DNA of 64,000 nt. Source: Hydra vulgaris (taxonomy: Eukaryota; Cnidaria; Hydrozoa; Anthoathecata; Hydridae). The stretch lies in the NCBI RefSeq assembly GCF_038396675.1, contig NC_088921.1, positions 41,243,501-41,307,500 on the forward strand, read 5' to 3'. The notes beneath the pieces are model-generated. The model saw nothing but the letters and a program-made list of their open reading frames with translations, was not told the DNA's origin and searched no databases. Positions 1-33,684 of the stretch are shown here, in pieces. How positions within the stretch are numbered: position 1 is the first letter of the stretch; each line of letters begins with the position of its first letter. The translations under genes and the position numbers were made by a program.

Positions 1-27
1 TATATTTTCATTGTAAAATTTGCTTAC

Positions 28-93
28 CCATTGCAATTTGACACCCATAAGTTTGTTGACACCCATTGCAATTTGACACCCATAAGTTTGTTA
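28..93. repeat. Short tandem duplication, 35-bp period
   Basis: The block starting cccattgcaatttgacaccc occurs at 28 and again at 63 without change over about 31 bases. It lies at the very end of the inverted LINE relic and looks like a recent local duplication. Confidence 0.85.
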
Positions 94-1013
94 AGTTAAG
101 TTTTGACAAGTTGATTAAGCTTTTTACTCCTGCTCAACCGTTTTTTATTTTCTGTTCTGTTTTTGTTTCGTTAAGTCTACATACTTTACCTCCCCCAAAA
201 AAGTTATTTATTTTTGCCTCCATTTTGTTCAAAGTTCCTTTTCTTGGTAGGGGTGCTATAAAAGCTAAGTGTATTACTTGTGGGATTATTAAAGTGTTTA
301 TAACTGCTTTTCTGCTTTTTAAAGATAATTTGTAATTTTTTTATTTTCGCAAAGAGCTTTCATTTTGTTAAAATGCTCCTTTCATTGGGTATCGTATTGG
401 AAGTTTCCGTTATTCAGAAAAATATATTCCTAAGCTTTTAAAAGAGTTCTTATACTAATTGAAATTTAGATTTTTGTCTTTAGAAATATTTTTATCTGAC
501 CATATGCCTTAACATTTGGCAAGGTTTATTTTAGCGCCTGTGGTATTCGATTGAGCTTTCCATCTCTAAAGAAATCATCTCCGCTTAGAAAAAAGTTGGT
601 GTCGTTAGCGTTTTGCTGCATTTTTGTTTCTCTCCTTTCAACATGGGTTAAAAAAATTTCTGCCTGAATGATGTACAGTTACTTTACCCCTCTTAAAATA
701 TCTATTTTTTCTGATAACAAATCATTTATTTTAATTTTAGCATTTATCTTATTATAAATTGTTTTCACAAAAGATGTAAAAACCTTCCCAAATATAAAAT
801 ATTTCAAATAAAAAAGCTCTATCAACCCAATTAAAAGCTTTCACATGATCTATTGAATGTATGCAAGCATCTAAATCACTTATTTTAGCAATGCTAATAG
901 TGTCTCTTATGTGACTGATATTAAAATATATTGTTCTGTTTTTAACACACGCTGTTTGGTTGCTATGTATTATGTTCAGTAAAATATTTTTTAGGCTATT
1001 AGCCAAAACTTAA

Positions 1014-1118
1014 GATTTTGTAATCCACATTTGTTAATAATATAGGTTCCCATATTATTAACAAACTGTTTGGATTTTGTAATCCACATTTGTTAATAAT
1101 ATGGTTTCCATATTATTT
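1014..1118. repeat. 59-bp-period tandem duplication with internal foldback
   Basis: A block beginning gattttgtaatccacatttg is present at 1014 and 1073. Inside the first copy a 14-bp perfect stem (1030-1043 with 1052-1065, 8-nt loop) forms a hairpin. It interrupts the RT region of the inverted LINE. Confidence 0.8.
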
Positions 1119-1560
1119 TTTATTTCTTATAGAGCTTTATTTTGAGAGTTTGTCATTTCTCCAGTAAACAAAATATTATTTAAACTTTTAATCAAGTCTT
1201 TTTTAATTATATTGAAAAAATGTTTGTAATAATCAATGGATAGACCGTCGTAGTAATCAACGGATAAACCGGGGGATTTATTATTTTTCATTTACCTTAG
1301 AACTTGTTTTATCTCGCTCTCGCAAATTTCTTTTTTCAACATTATATTATCTTCTTTAGTTTATTTTTTTAACTTTGGCGTTTGAGAACAAAAGTTCTCA
1401 AGATGGTTTGTCGTTTTTTTTTAAACCTGTATTAATTTCTATTAAAATTTTTAGATTCTTATAACATTTCTTTGGATTCAGTTTTGACCTCCCCGTCTCT
1501 GTCGTTCATTTCAGAGACATATTGATTAGCTAGTTTTTGTTCTTCTACTCTTCTAGATTT

Positions 1561-1920
1561 CACCTTCTAACCTGTACTGAACCGGAGCATCTTTCACCTT
1601 TTAACCTGTACTGAACCGGAGCATCTTTCACCTTTTAACCTGTACTGAACCGGAGCATCTTTCACCTTCTAACCTGTACTGAACCGGAGCATCTTTCACC
1701 TTCTAACCTGTACTGAACCGGAGCATCTTTCACCTTCTAACCTGTACTGAACCGGAGCATCTTTCACCTTTTAACCTGTACTGAACCGGAGCATCTTTCA
1801 CCTTTTAACCTGTACTGAACCGGAGCATCTTTCACCTTCTAACCTGTACTGAACCGGAGCATCTTTCACCTTCTAACCTGTACTGAACCGGAGCATCTTT
1901 CACCTTCTAACCTGTACTGA
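1561..1920. repeat. 34-bp minisatellite grown from LINE ORF2 sequence (10.6 copies)
   Basis: Copies start at 1561, 1595, 1629, 1663, 1697, 1731, 1765, 1799, 1833, 1867 and 1901 (last one 20 bp). They are identical except for one C/T site in caccttYtaac. That site runs C T T C C C T T C C C, so the array also has a 170-bp (5-unit) higher-order period. In LINE orientation the unit contains the codons for QYRLEG, matching IQWRLEG of the plus-strand LINE, and an 8-bp insertion (gctccggt) absent from the flanking LINE sequence. Confidence 0.92.
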
Positions 1921-1979
1921 ATCTTTGCTCTTATTACCACGCCTTCGGATTTTTCATTCTCATATTTCAACATTCTCAA

Positions 1980-2088
1980 TATATTGTGTCCTTTAACTAC
2001 AAACATATATAATGTCCTTTTCTTTAACAATAAATATATATGGTACCCTATCTCTAACTATAAATATATATGACACCTTAACTATAAA
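1980..2088. repeat. Degenerate tandem repeat, about 26-30 bp period
   Basis: Four diverged units share the pattern atata-tg-(a/g)cacct...taactataaat. They lie directly beyond the LINE relic. No coding potential is seen. Confidence 0.6.
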
Positions 2089-2130
2089 GTCACGAACTAA
2101 TTTTTTTTCTTATTCCCTCTAACCTAATCA

Positions 2131-2785
2131 CTCTATTTTCAGGTAGTTAAAGATAAACTTAAAATATCTAATAATGGATAATTACCATTACATTGAGATG
2201 TAAAAGTGTTGATTTATGCATGTAATAACAATTTAACAATCGCAACACAACGCGAATTTTGACAAGAATTCACCTTTACCACCAATAGTTTGCCAATTTA
2301 TTTACTGATTCAAAAATTATGGACAATATCTGACATAATTTGAATTGGAGGATCACGAGTACAGCGTACAGAGTATATATCCAAAGTCTGCAAAAAGTGT
2401 GTCTTTACATACGCTTAATGTCACTGTATGGTACAGAGTAACAACCCAACTATTCGTTGGATTGTATGTCTTTAAAGATAATACGGTTTAGAGTAAAAAA
2501 TTTAGTTTTCCATTTTAAAATTCTAAATTTTTCGTAGCTTAAATAAGACCATTTTTTTAAAAATAATTTTAATTTATGATATAAAAAAAGTTATAAATTA
2601 CCCAGATAGTGATATTTGGGACTTTCTGAACATATGTGTTTTTTATCATGTTGTGAATATTTTTCAAATAAATATATTGATAAAATCAAATTAGTTTTTG
2701 TAATTAGATTTTTACCATTCTTATCTTTTTTATAAATTCAATTTTTTATATAACATTTTTAAAACTTTATATTTCATCAAAAATA
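2131..2785. other. Non-coding AT-rich stretch
   Basis: No supportable gene, repeat array or transposon terminus is seen. The right end of the stretch is probably the 3' flank of gene A. Confidence 0.5.
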
Positions 2786-2789
2786 CAAA

Positions 2790-2795
2790 TTTATT
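2790..2795 (-). terminator. Candidate polyadenylation signal of gene A
   Basis: AATAAA on the minus strand, about 128 nt past the gene A stop codon. This is the first canonical hexamer downstream of the gene. Confidence 0.5.
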
Positions 2796-2922
2796 GTTAA
2801 AATGAATTCTTTAAAACTGCGGTTGTATTTGTTGCATAAACGTTTGTCATATTTGTTCTTTAAAACAACATCATATCTATAACTCTAGGCAATTTACAAA
2901 AACTTAAAACAAATTTTTTTTT

Positions 2923-5670
2923 CTAAAATACTTGAACTCTATGGTTGTAACGATCAACTATAGCAACTCTACCTTCATTTGTTAACGCTATACCAGATGG
3001 ATAGCGGAACTGCTTATCCTGATTTCCTTCTCCCCCAAAGTGACAATAGTATTTTAGTTCTGGGTCAAATATTTGTATTCGATGATTATACAAATCGCCT
3101 AATATTATATAACCCTCTTTGTCAACTACAACTCCTGATGGTCGATTAAAAAAACCTGGATCACTTCCTTTGGAACCAAAGAAAGAATTAAAACGACCAG
3201 ATTCTTCAAAGAGTACCAAACGGTCATTCCCAGCGTCTGAAACAATGTATAAATTGTCATCCATTATTGCAACATGTGTTGGAGAATCTAATTGACCACA
3301 TTCGTTTCCGTAACTGCCAATTACTGATATTGGTCTTCCATCAGATGCAAATATTTGTAAACGATGGTTGTCTCTATCTGCAACTATAACACATCCATTT
3401 TTGTCAATGGCTAAGCCAGCTGGATGTAGTAGTTGACCTTTTTCGCGTCCTATACAGAAAATAATTAATGTTTATAACTGTTTATGAATTTTTATAACAT
3501 CTAAATACTAAAATGTTACCTTTTAATCCAAACTTTCCCATAAACACTCCATTTTGATTGAACTGCTGAACTCGATGATTCTCCCAATCGGAAACAAAAA
3601 TACACCCGTTTTGATCTATAGCAATGCCGGTGGGTCCAAGAAACTGTCCATCTTTTGAACCCTTTGAACCAAATTCAGTAATAAACTTACCTAATTCATT
3701 AAAAACTTGCACACGATTATTACCATGATCAGTAACAAACATTCTACCATCCTCGTGAATAGCGATTGCCCAAGGTAGATTCATTTCACAAGGTTTGTTG
3801 CCTAGAACACCAAAATTTAAGTACGTGTTCTCAATCTAAAGGGAAACAAAACAAAAAGATATAATGAAGCAGAATAAAAAGGGTTCAACCAAAAAATATT
3901 GAATCATTTTTCAAAAACAATACCTTTAAATAATCTATACCATCGTAAACCCTAACAGTATGGTTACTGTTTGGAAATTGACGGCCCCTAATCTTAATAG
4001 TGATGTTATATTTCCCCCGAGTTACTGGTGTATACCGGATACAGTAAGATCCATCGTTATTGTTTAAAATTTTGTTATTAACGTAAAAACCTTCAGGAGC
4101 TTGGATTTTAACTCTAATTGCGTCATTGGTTGTTGTCTCTATGCAAGGAGATCCAAAGCGATCAAAAACTTTAACAATAAAGAATGTCTCAATCCCAACC
4201 TTTCCAGTGCGTAAACCCTGGCCGCTAACTATCGTGTTTGTTAAAAAAATGGCCGATGTTGAAATTTCGCCTAAATTATTTGCAATGTTTTCAACAGAAT
4301 CAAAGTCAAACAAATGGTCTATGACATCATTTTCATGCGGCTCTTTGTACTCTAGTTCTTCTTTATTTAAATACTCCAATCGTATTTTCATAACATCTAA
4401 AAGTTCAAATATTTCTGCTTCGCTTCCATTTTTGAGAGCGTAGTTTACAAAGTCATTAGCAGTTTTATTTTTCATTAATCGAAGTTGTAGACCAAGTTGT
4501 TGTTCATAAAGCAACCTACTCTTGTTTGAGTAAATTGCATCAACTGTTGAAAGTAGTTCGTGACAGCGAAACTCTATTGCCCTTATACATTGAGCAGTGC
4601 AATTTTTAACTGCTTGTTTTGTTGCCACCGTACGTGCGTGTAACCTTGCAGCCATGTCTTGAACTTCGTCAATTGCACGTTCGATAGGACGAATTTTCTT
4701 AGATTCGTTATCTTCCAAAATTGACATCATGTATGGTTTCTTATTTTTTAACGCTTCCTTAAGCTCTAGAGAAATTAAAAAATTTATAGAATTTAAGAAT
4801 ACATGAAAATATGTAGGTTTATATTCATAATGGAGAAATTAGGCTTCAGTTTAGTCCCTTATTTTGATCTAGTTGTTTTGAAAACAAAAAAAGAACTAAA
4901 ATTTATATGAACTATTTCCTGAGAGTGTATTAATTGGCGACAGAGATTTAGATTATTTGGATAGTTCAATGTCTGCTTATTTTAATTGCTTATAAGCTTT
5001 ATGCCACTAGTGGTTGCTTCTGGTCACTAGTGGTTGCTGGTGAGTAAAAATATAAAACGTACTTACTTTCATACCTATGACCTCTATGTTGAAGGATTGT
5101 ACACTCGTTACAAATAATATCATCGCAATCTTCGCAGTAAAATGCAAATGCTTCTTGTTCATGAAATAAGCAATGCACCGGACGATGTACAGAACTTTTA
5201 TCATAACGGAGTGTATCTAAGTCTATAACCTTATGATCTTTTGTTACACGAATCCTTTTGTGAGCCGTAACACATTTTAAACATAAAAACTCTGAACATT
5301 CTACACATCTTGATACTGCGTCAGATTCATCGCTACAGCACGTGCATAAAATAGCATTTTCTTTTGCGCTTTGTATGAGGAGAAAGTCAATAGCATTATT
5401 AGCAAAGAAGTTATAAGGAAGCATTTGAAGATCGTTATCAGGAAGTATAGTGACTTCAAAACAACGTTGACATTTAATTATACTACGCTCTCCAAGTTCA
5501 TGATCTATTTTATTGATATTGTTGGCACAACACTCTTCGCAAAACGTATGCAAACAATCTAAAACTCTTGGATAACGGAAAGTTTGTTTACAAATGTAAC
5601 ACGTGATGTCAATATCCTTTTCTTTTTTTTGTAACTCAATTCTGTTACATTTATCGTCAAGCTTCTCCAT
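2923..5670 (-). CDS. TRIM-NHL protein, TRIM71/LIN-41-like architecture (gene A)
   Basis: Four exons read in phase: 5670-5067, 4765-3924, 3835-3520 and 3449-2923, all GT-AG, giving 762 residues. The RING is C3HC4 (C24, C27, C39, H41, C44, C47, C67, C70). B-box1 covers about 109-146 and B-box2 about 167-198 (CLFHEQ...CDDIICNEC). A helical coiled-coil region follows to about 370, then one filamin/ABP280 repeat (about 380-480, start VKVFDRFGSP) and six NHL repeats (e.g. GPTGIAIDQNG, NHRVQQF) to the C-terminus. Two B-boxes plus filamin plus NHL is the TRIM71 order; TRIM2/3 usually have one B-box. Family knowledge predicts an E3 ligase and/or RNA-binding repressor through the NHL propeller. The ATG at 5670 lies 23 codons before the first RING Cys. 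Introns are short (301, 88 and 70 bp). It lies head to head with its paralogue gene B. No lesion is seen. Confidence 0.93.
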
Positions 5671-6222
5671 ATTTCATGTCATATTTATATCTTCGTTATA
5701 TCTAAAAAATTAATAAAGTGAAAAAATTTCTAATTTAATTTTAATTATAATCTAATTGAACTAAACTTTTTTTTAATGAAATAAATTTTAATTTTAATTT
5801 GCAAACACGTAACATGCAAACAAAACACAAGCAAAAGACAAAAACGTTTAAAATCTTCTGCCATCATTTTATTTGAAGTATAAACGCAAATAAAACAGCA
5901 ATAAAAAGCTAGTTTCAAATAGCCGTATTTTTTGTCATAAAAGAGATGTTTTGCATCGATGCCTTTGATGTTGTTAAACCAATGATTCTCGATGAGCATA
6001 AAAAAACCTCTATGCCGCACGCTTTATTCGATATCTAAATAGATTTATGCTAAATATATATTATATTTATAAATTTAACAAAGTATTTGCCTAAAAGTTT
6101 TTTTTTAATTTATTTATTGTTTTTTTTTTAAATTTATTTTTATATATAACTTTTATATACATATTTTTGTTAGTATTTTTTATTTGGGTATTAAAAATTA
6201 ATAAGAATAAAGTTTTTACCGC

Positions 6223-6280
6223 ATTTTAGCTTAATAATCTAATAGTTTAATAGTATTTTAGCTTAATAATCTAATAGTTT
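6223..6280. repeat. Tandem duplication, 32-bp period
   Basis: The 26-base block attttagcttaataatctaa...gttt is present at 6223 and 6255, identical over its length, in the shared intergenic region. Confidence 0.8.
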
Positions 6281-6934
6281 TATAAATAGTATTTATAAAT
6301 AATAGTATAAATAATAGTATTAGTATCTTGTTAAATATATTGATATTTTCAGTGACATAATTAGCACAACACAAATCTTACAATTCGGTTAACCTTGCCC
6401 TGTTTAGGGAGCTCGCGCGCTGTTTAATAGATCCCACCGTAAACGAATTAACTTTTTTTCATTGTTGTTTTTGTAACTTTACTTTAAATATATATATAAA
6501 TAAGGTTCCAACAAGTTTATTTGCAAAGTCACTTGGTATTTACTATTTCTTTCAATTGATATGCGGTAATATTGTTTAGACAAAATATTTAAAAGTTTTC
6601 CTAAAATCGAAAAACAAATTTGATTTAAATATCAATATCTATTTCGATTACAAGAAGAATTTACAAAAAAATGTTACACTAAAAATCACATCCTTGTTCA
6701 TTTGGTTAGATTTTATTTTGAAGGTGTGATTAAAATTGTTTGATTGAAACTGGAGTGGTTGAGGTTTTGAAACTGAGGTGCTTTTAAGGATTGCCATTCT
6801 CTTAACATTAAAAAAAAATACTATTATTGAAATTTATTTTTAAAAAATTAAAAAAAAGAAAAAGTACAAATGTTATTCTTATATTTTAACTTATTCCGAA
6901 TCAATTAGACTTTAAGATTTTTATAATGAAATTA

Positions 6935-7081
6935 AATAATTTTATGTCACGTGTGCTAATAAATAATTTTATGTCACGTGTGCTACGCACAATGTGAGCT
7001 TTCTTCATATCTGCACGGTTCGTTACACAACCTTTATATTATTTCAAGTAACCAGTTAAAATTCCAAGTAAATATCACGTG
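6935..7081. promoter_or_regulatory. Three CACGTG E-boxes upstream of gene B
   Basis: A 27-bp unit (aataattttatgtcacgtgt...) is tandemly duplicated, placing CACGTG at 6948-6953 and 6975-6980. A third CACGTG is at 7076-7081, 86 bp before the gene B ATG. CACGTG is the canonical bHLH-ZIP (MYC/MAX/USF) site. Use as a regulatory site is inference; the duplication may be chance. Confidence 0.4.
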
Positions 7082-7166
7082 TCAAAATTAAACTTTTAAA
7101 TTTATTTTTAGTTACAATAAATGTTTTAAATAAAATAAAACACTTTTTTTTATTTTGTTGCAAAAT

Positions 7167-29259
<22,093 letters not shown>

Positions 29260-29385
29260 TTTTTATTTTGTTTGCAGTTTTTTATATATTTAATTAGTTA
29301 ATAATGTCAGTTAAAAGATAAAATATCAATATACTAAAAATATATGCGCGGTGCACTGAGTTTTTAGTACTTCTTGAAGCACCTT

Positions 29386-29391
29386 AATAAA
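29386..29391 (+). terminator. Candidate polyadenylation signal of gene B
   Basis: AATAAA, 127 nt past the gene B stop codon and before the ATT microsatellite. First canonical hexamer downstream. Confidence 0.45.
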
Positions 29392-29394
29392 ATT

Positions 29395-29458
29395 TTTATT
29401 ACTATTATTATCATTTGTATTATTGTTATTATTATTATTATTATTGCTATTATTGTTA

Positions 29459-29495
<37 letters not shown>

Positions 29496-29570
29496 TATTA
29501 TTATTGATATTATTATTATTATTATTGATGTTGTTATAGGTATTATTATTATTTTTATAACTGTAGCGTT
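29395..29570. repeat. (ATT)n imperfect microsatellite
   Basis: Runs of att units with scattered substitutions, just downstream of gene B. Open frames here on either strand are only repeat translation. Confidence 0.93.
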
Positions 29571-29739
29571 TAAATATACATATAATATATACTTTAAGGC
29601 TGCATACAGCGAGCAGAGAAAATACTCCACTATAAACAACCAGTTTTTTAAATATTCTATATTTTTCCACAACAAGGTGTCTATTCTAGTTTTAATAGAA
29701 AGCACAGTGGAGTAGAAAATTACTTGCTTAGGCAGTTCG

Positions 29740-29919
29740 CAGGGCCGACGACGCAGGTTTCGAAGTGGAGGGGCAAAACCGTCAATTTTAAAAAAAGTCT
29801 TCAATATCTTGAATTTTCTTAAAAAATTAAAATAATAATAATAAAAAAAAAGGTCTTTTAGAAAAAAATTGGGTTGCACAAGCCCCCGCACACACACACA
29901 CCCGGTATTGTCGGCTCTG
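29740..29919. mobile_element. 180-bp MITE with CAGGGCCGAC ends
   Basis: Left end CAGGGCCGAC and reversed right end CAGAGCCGAC. GTTCG lies directly outside both ends (29735-29739 and 29920-29924), suggesting a 5-bp duplication. The CAGGG start is hAT-like, but hAT makes 8-bp duplications, so the family is unsettled. Confidence 0.6.
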
Positions 29920-29934
29920 GTTCGTTCCAGAATT

Positions 29935-30065
29935 CGGTTGATCTATTCAATCAATTATAGTTTTTAAATAGGGAGCCCAAAGAGACATTGCATATTCAGG
30001 GTGTAGTCTTATAAACAACTTATATAATTTTAGAGTCATGTTTTCATCAAACAATGTCTTTTTTA
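29935..30065 (-). pseudogene. CR1-like LINE RT C-terminal fragment
   Basis: Minus-strand frame reads LKLYKLFIRLHPEYAMSLWA, the block found after the RT domain in CR1/Jockey-type LINEs (YK.LVRP.LEYA..VW). It is a short fragment with stops on both sides. Confidence 0.6.
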
Positions 30066-30199
30066 GCATATTAAGATTTTATAGCGAATTAGAGACATCC
30101 GATAGAATATGTGTGCTCCACTTAAGGCACATTGTGGCAATTATGTGAAACCATCGTAAAAGTTGATTGTTTTTACAATCTAAACCTAAAGATGATCTT

Positions 30200-30255
30200 A
30201 TGTTTATAATCTAATTTTGATTCAATGCGTTGAATCAAAATTAGATTATAAACAT
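30200..30255. repeat. Perfect 26-bp-stem hairpin with 4-nt loop
   Basis: 30200-30225 and 30230-30255 are exact reverse complements around tgcg. Confidence 0.97.
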
Positions 30256-30446
30256 TATTGCTTTTTTTTTTATTCGCCAAATAACTGTAATGGCTACCCC
30301 TCCCCCTCCCAATAACGTGTCACCTACTCGCGCCAGCCCTGGTTGCAAGCGCAAACATATATAACTTAAATAAAATCTTCCGTGGGTATTGAAAAATCAA
30401 ACCGCAATCAAAGCAGAGATGAACTATTTCTTTACATTTGATATAT

Positions 30447-30618
<172 letters not shown>

Positions 30619-30831
30619 GTATTCACATATATCATATAACCTCTGGTTTTGATAGGTGAATTTTTAATAGGTAAATTTCTAATAGGAGAAGACCGTATAA
30701 TAGAATAGGAGAAGACCGTACTAATTAGGATCATTTCTTTAGTATGCGTCTTTAAGCTTGTTCAGACATTTAAAAGTTTTTAAATGCGATTTTAAGTGAA
30801 AGACTTTCAAGGAAGAAGATTTTCAGATTAT

Positions 30832-30893
30832 ATTTCTTTGTCATGGCAATTTCATATGCACATGTACATATGAAATTGCAATGACAAAGAAAT
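30832..30893. repeat. Foldback, 27-bp stem with one mismatch
   Basis: atttctttgtcatggcaatt...catatg is followed after 8 nt by its reverse complement with a single G/T difference. It lies just upstream of the LINE ORF1 reading frame. Confidence 0.95.
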
Positions 30894-30910
30894 AACTAAG
30901 AACTCGGACC

Positions 30911-30948
30911 TGAAGCTTGGTTGCATGCATGCATGCAACCAAGCTTCA
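30911..30948. repeat. Perfect 38-bp palindrome
   Basis: tgaagcttggttgcatgcat and its exact reverse complement meet with no loop (centre gcatgcatgc). It marks the junction between unrelated sequence and the LINE ORF1 frame. Confidence 0.97.
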
Positions 30949-32156
30949 TATAAACAGATCCAAAAGAATTGTTGAATTCAAGACGAGAATTGATTTTTCA
31001 AAAGTTAGTAATCCAAGATACATAACTGAAAATGCTCAAGAAATTTCAGAACGAATTGCCGAACAAATTGGTAAAAGAAAAATTGAGAATCTGACATATC
31101 ATAGAGACGGAAACTGGATAGCCGTGTTTAGAAATATAAACGATGCCAACACCATAGCTCGATCGGAATTCGAGTTGACCGAATCTCAAAAACCGATTTA
31201 TTTTAGAAAAAGAGAAGATTTTGGCTTCCTGATAACAATCAAATGCGATCCAATTATTACAGACGAAGTACTTTCGGAACAATTAAAACCACACATTAAA
31301 AATATAAACTCAATCAAACATGCAACATATGATTTTGACAGAACCATAGAAGACGGACGAAGACTATTTAGAGTTAATCTTACGAAAGCAGTTAAAGAAT
31401 TGCCACACGAAATCGAAATAAACGGGCAAAGGATAACTGTTAATTTTGCCGGAAAGAATTCCTCTGCCGAACATGTGGCTCAACCCATATCCCGAGAGAA
31501 AGGTGCAAAACTAAAGAAACTCAAATAAACCAGCCCATCTTAACAACCATCCCAATGACTATCCCAATTGAAATTAAAAGACAACAAGAACGCGAAACAG
31601 AACCAAAAGGAGAGGTAAAAAACTCAATATATGTAAGCAAAAAAAATATTCCTAAATTTGTTGTCCTCGACGACGACCAAATAGGTATTAGTCTCCGTTA
31701 GGAAATTAAAAAGAAAGTAAGAGAAACACAAAAAAGGAATGATGCTGCCTTTGCTGAAGCCAGAAGAAAAGAAGAAAAAGAACAAGCGCAACAAAAACAA
31801 CACTCTGAAACCACAACAGAAGAAATACCACACATAGATTTTAAACCAAAAAAACAACAATAAAGAATCGAAAAAATCATAAAAGTACAAATAAATAAAA
31901 CAGTAGATTAAGAACAAGAAACAAACGCAATTATTGACAGAGAAGAAGAAGAAAGCGAAAATGAAGAAGACACCAACCGATGCAACAAAAATACACAGTA
32001 TGGCGACGAAATAAAGGAAGACTCGAGCAGAAGATTCGATCAAGAAAACGAAACGAGCGATAAGAAACAAACGCAACCTCCAACACCAGAAAAAGAGAAA
32101 ATCATCCTGAAAGAAAAAAGACGCCAAAAAAAACAAAACCAAAAATGGCAAAAGTA
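30949..32156 (+). pseudogene. LINE ORF1 relic
   Basis: An open block to 31528 (contains ISERIAEQIGKRKIENLTYH and FRKREDFGFLITIKCD) is followed, past a few stops, by a low-complexity charged region rich in K, E and Q to about 32156. This is plausible as an RNA-binding ORF1 protein by position; no zinc knuckle is seen. Its natural start is lost in the palindrome at 30911-30948. Confidence 0.6.
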
Positions 32157-33254
32157 ATTTTATCCACACAGAGAATACGGTGGTATGTGCATTTTTTGCT
32201 ATGTTCTAAGTTTGTTATTGCAATTTATTTTATTTGTAGTCTATATAATGTTGACCGTTTTTTACACTATATATTATCCGCCTATGTGCTCCAATCAAAA
32301 CCTTTCCCTTGATTTAGGAAAGAAATACGAAAAACTAACACTATGCTTTTTTCATGAGATTTAAAGGAAATATTAAAAAAAAAAAAAAAATGTTTATTTG
32401 AACGATTAAAAATGGAGAAAATAAGTTTTTTTACGTCAAACGTTAATGGTTTGAATAATTTAAGTAAGAGAAAAACAATTATAAATAAAACAAAAATCAC
32501 GATTTCTTTTTAATACAAGAGACCCATTTAGATAATGAGAAAATAAATTTACTAGCAAATGAATAGAAAGAAGACATTTTTTTCTCTCCTAGGAATTCGA
32601 AACCCGTGGAACTGCAATTCTATGCAAAACACATCACGAGCACGTGATTTTGATGATACGCATGGGAATTTTAATTATATAGCAATAAAAATAAAAACGT
32701 AAACTATTTAATTACAAATATATATGCTCCCTCAGGCGGAAACACGCAGTCCCTAAGGAAAAAGCTATATATTGAATTAGGAAATATATTTCGCAATAAA
32801 GATCTCAACGATTTTATTATTATCATGGGAGGAGATTTTGTGGATACCTTTCAATTAAAGACAGATATCCTTTCTCAAATAAAAAAGAATGTCCCTCAAA
32901 TAAAGTTTTAAAAACTCTTCTAAATATTCTAGAAATAGAAGACACGTGGAGAGTTTTTAATCCGAATGCAAATGAATATACATTTGCGTCCGCTAATGGA
33001 GTTTCTCACTCAAGACTAGATCGTTTCTATATAAGTAAGAAAAGTAGACAAAATATAAAAACCTACTTTGAACCTACAATATTAACGGATCATTACAATG
33101 CTCAAGTTATAGAAATAACAAATAACAAAACAACTTTCGGAAAAGGAACGTGGATATTAAACAACGCGCTCCTTCAAAACAACAAATACAAAACTCTAAT
33201 AGAAACGACCTGGGAAGAGAGGAGACAACAAAAAGAAGAGAGGAGACAAAAAAA

Positions 33255-33303
33255 ATTTTGATTTAATTTTTCTACAAAATTTTGTAAAAAATTAAATCAA
33301 AAT
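33255..33303. repeat. Foldback inside LINE ORF2, 17-bp stem
   Basis: attttgatttaattttt and its reverse complement flank a 15-nt, itself palindromic, centre. It follows directly after a short tandem duplication of gaagagaggagacaa. Confidence 0.9.
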
Positions 33304-33576
33304 ATAAATAAAAAAGATTATAAACTAAAAAAACTTCTAAAAAATACATCCAAGAAAATGCACTTAAATAAAAATATGAAAATTTTATATTAAGACATTA
33401 AAACAAAATTGAAATTAATCAAAAAAGTAAGAGCCGAAGGGGCGGCTATATGAGCAAAAATTCAATGGCGATTAGAGGGAAATAATTGTACAAAATTATT
33501 CTTCGGTTTGAAGAAAAACAAACTAGCAAAACAATACGTTTCAGAAATAAACGACAAAAACGGTGAAACAAAAAAT

Positions 33577-33684
33577 ACATCTAAAGAAATCCTTTATGAA
33601 TTCAGAGAGTTCTATAAAAATCTATCTGAAATATACATCTGAAGAAATCCTTTATGAATTCAGAGAGTTCTATAAAAATCTATA
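33577..33684. repeat. Tandem duplication inside LINE ORF2, 59-bp period
   Basis: The block acatctaaagaaatccttta... (33577) recurs at 33636 with almost no change, repeating the coding block EILYEFREFYKNLY. Confidence 0.88.

Larger units (their letters stand above)
1..1975 (-). mobile_element. L1-like LINE ORF2 relic, inverted copy, truncated by window edge
   Basis: Read on the minus strand, this stretch translates in pieces to a LINE ORF2 homologous, block by block, to the plus-strand LINE at 32412-35934. The RT entry block (MKNNKSPG, then ...YYKHFF...TGEM) is near 1290-1150, the RT block with SIDHVKAFNWVD (reference form FDR) near 1000-750, a KINLAKC block near 510, and a C-terminal block KAVINTLIIPQVIHLAFIAPLP near 310-240. 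Stops and frameshifts are frequent, so it is dead. The endonuclease domain is not seen; homology ends near 1975. The 34-bp array at 1561-1920 lies inside this copy. The clade call (L1/Tx1-like) rests on RT motif style. Confidence 0.8.
5671..7166. promoter_or_regulatory. Shared intergenic region between divergent TRIM-NHL genes
   Basis: About 1.5 kb separates the two start codons, which point away from each other, so both promoters should lie here. The sequence is AT-rich with small tandem duplications and CACGTG boxes near gene B (separate entries). No ORF with recognisable similarity is present. Promoter function is inferred from position only. Confidence 0.55.

Noticed and set aside
1561-1920. 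CRISPR-like array
   Set aside because: Units are directly adjacent with no spacers, in a eukaryotic LINE relic.
4126-4443. 105-codon plus-strand frame
   Set aside because: Antisense of gene A exon 2.
5745-6020. 91-codon minus-strand frame upstream of gene A as a separate gene
   Set aside because: AT-rich, no domain, lies in the promoter region; likely chance.
31624-32169. 181-codon minus-strand frame rich in F and L
   Set aside because: Antisense shadow of the K/E/Q-rich LINE ORF1 region.
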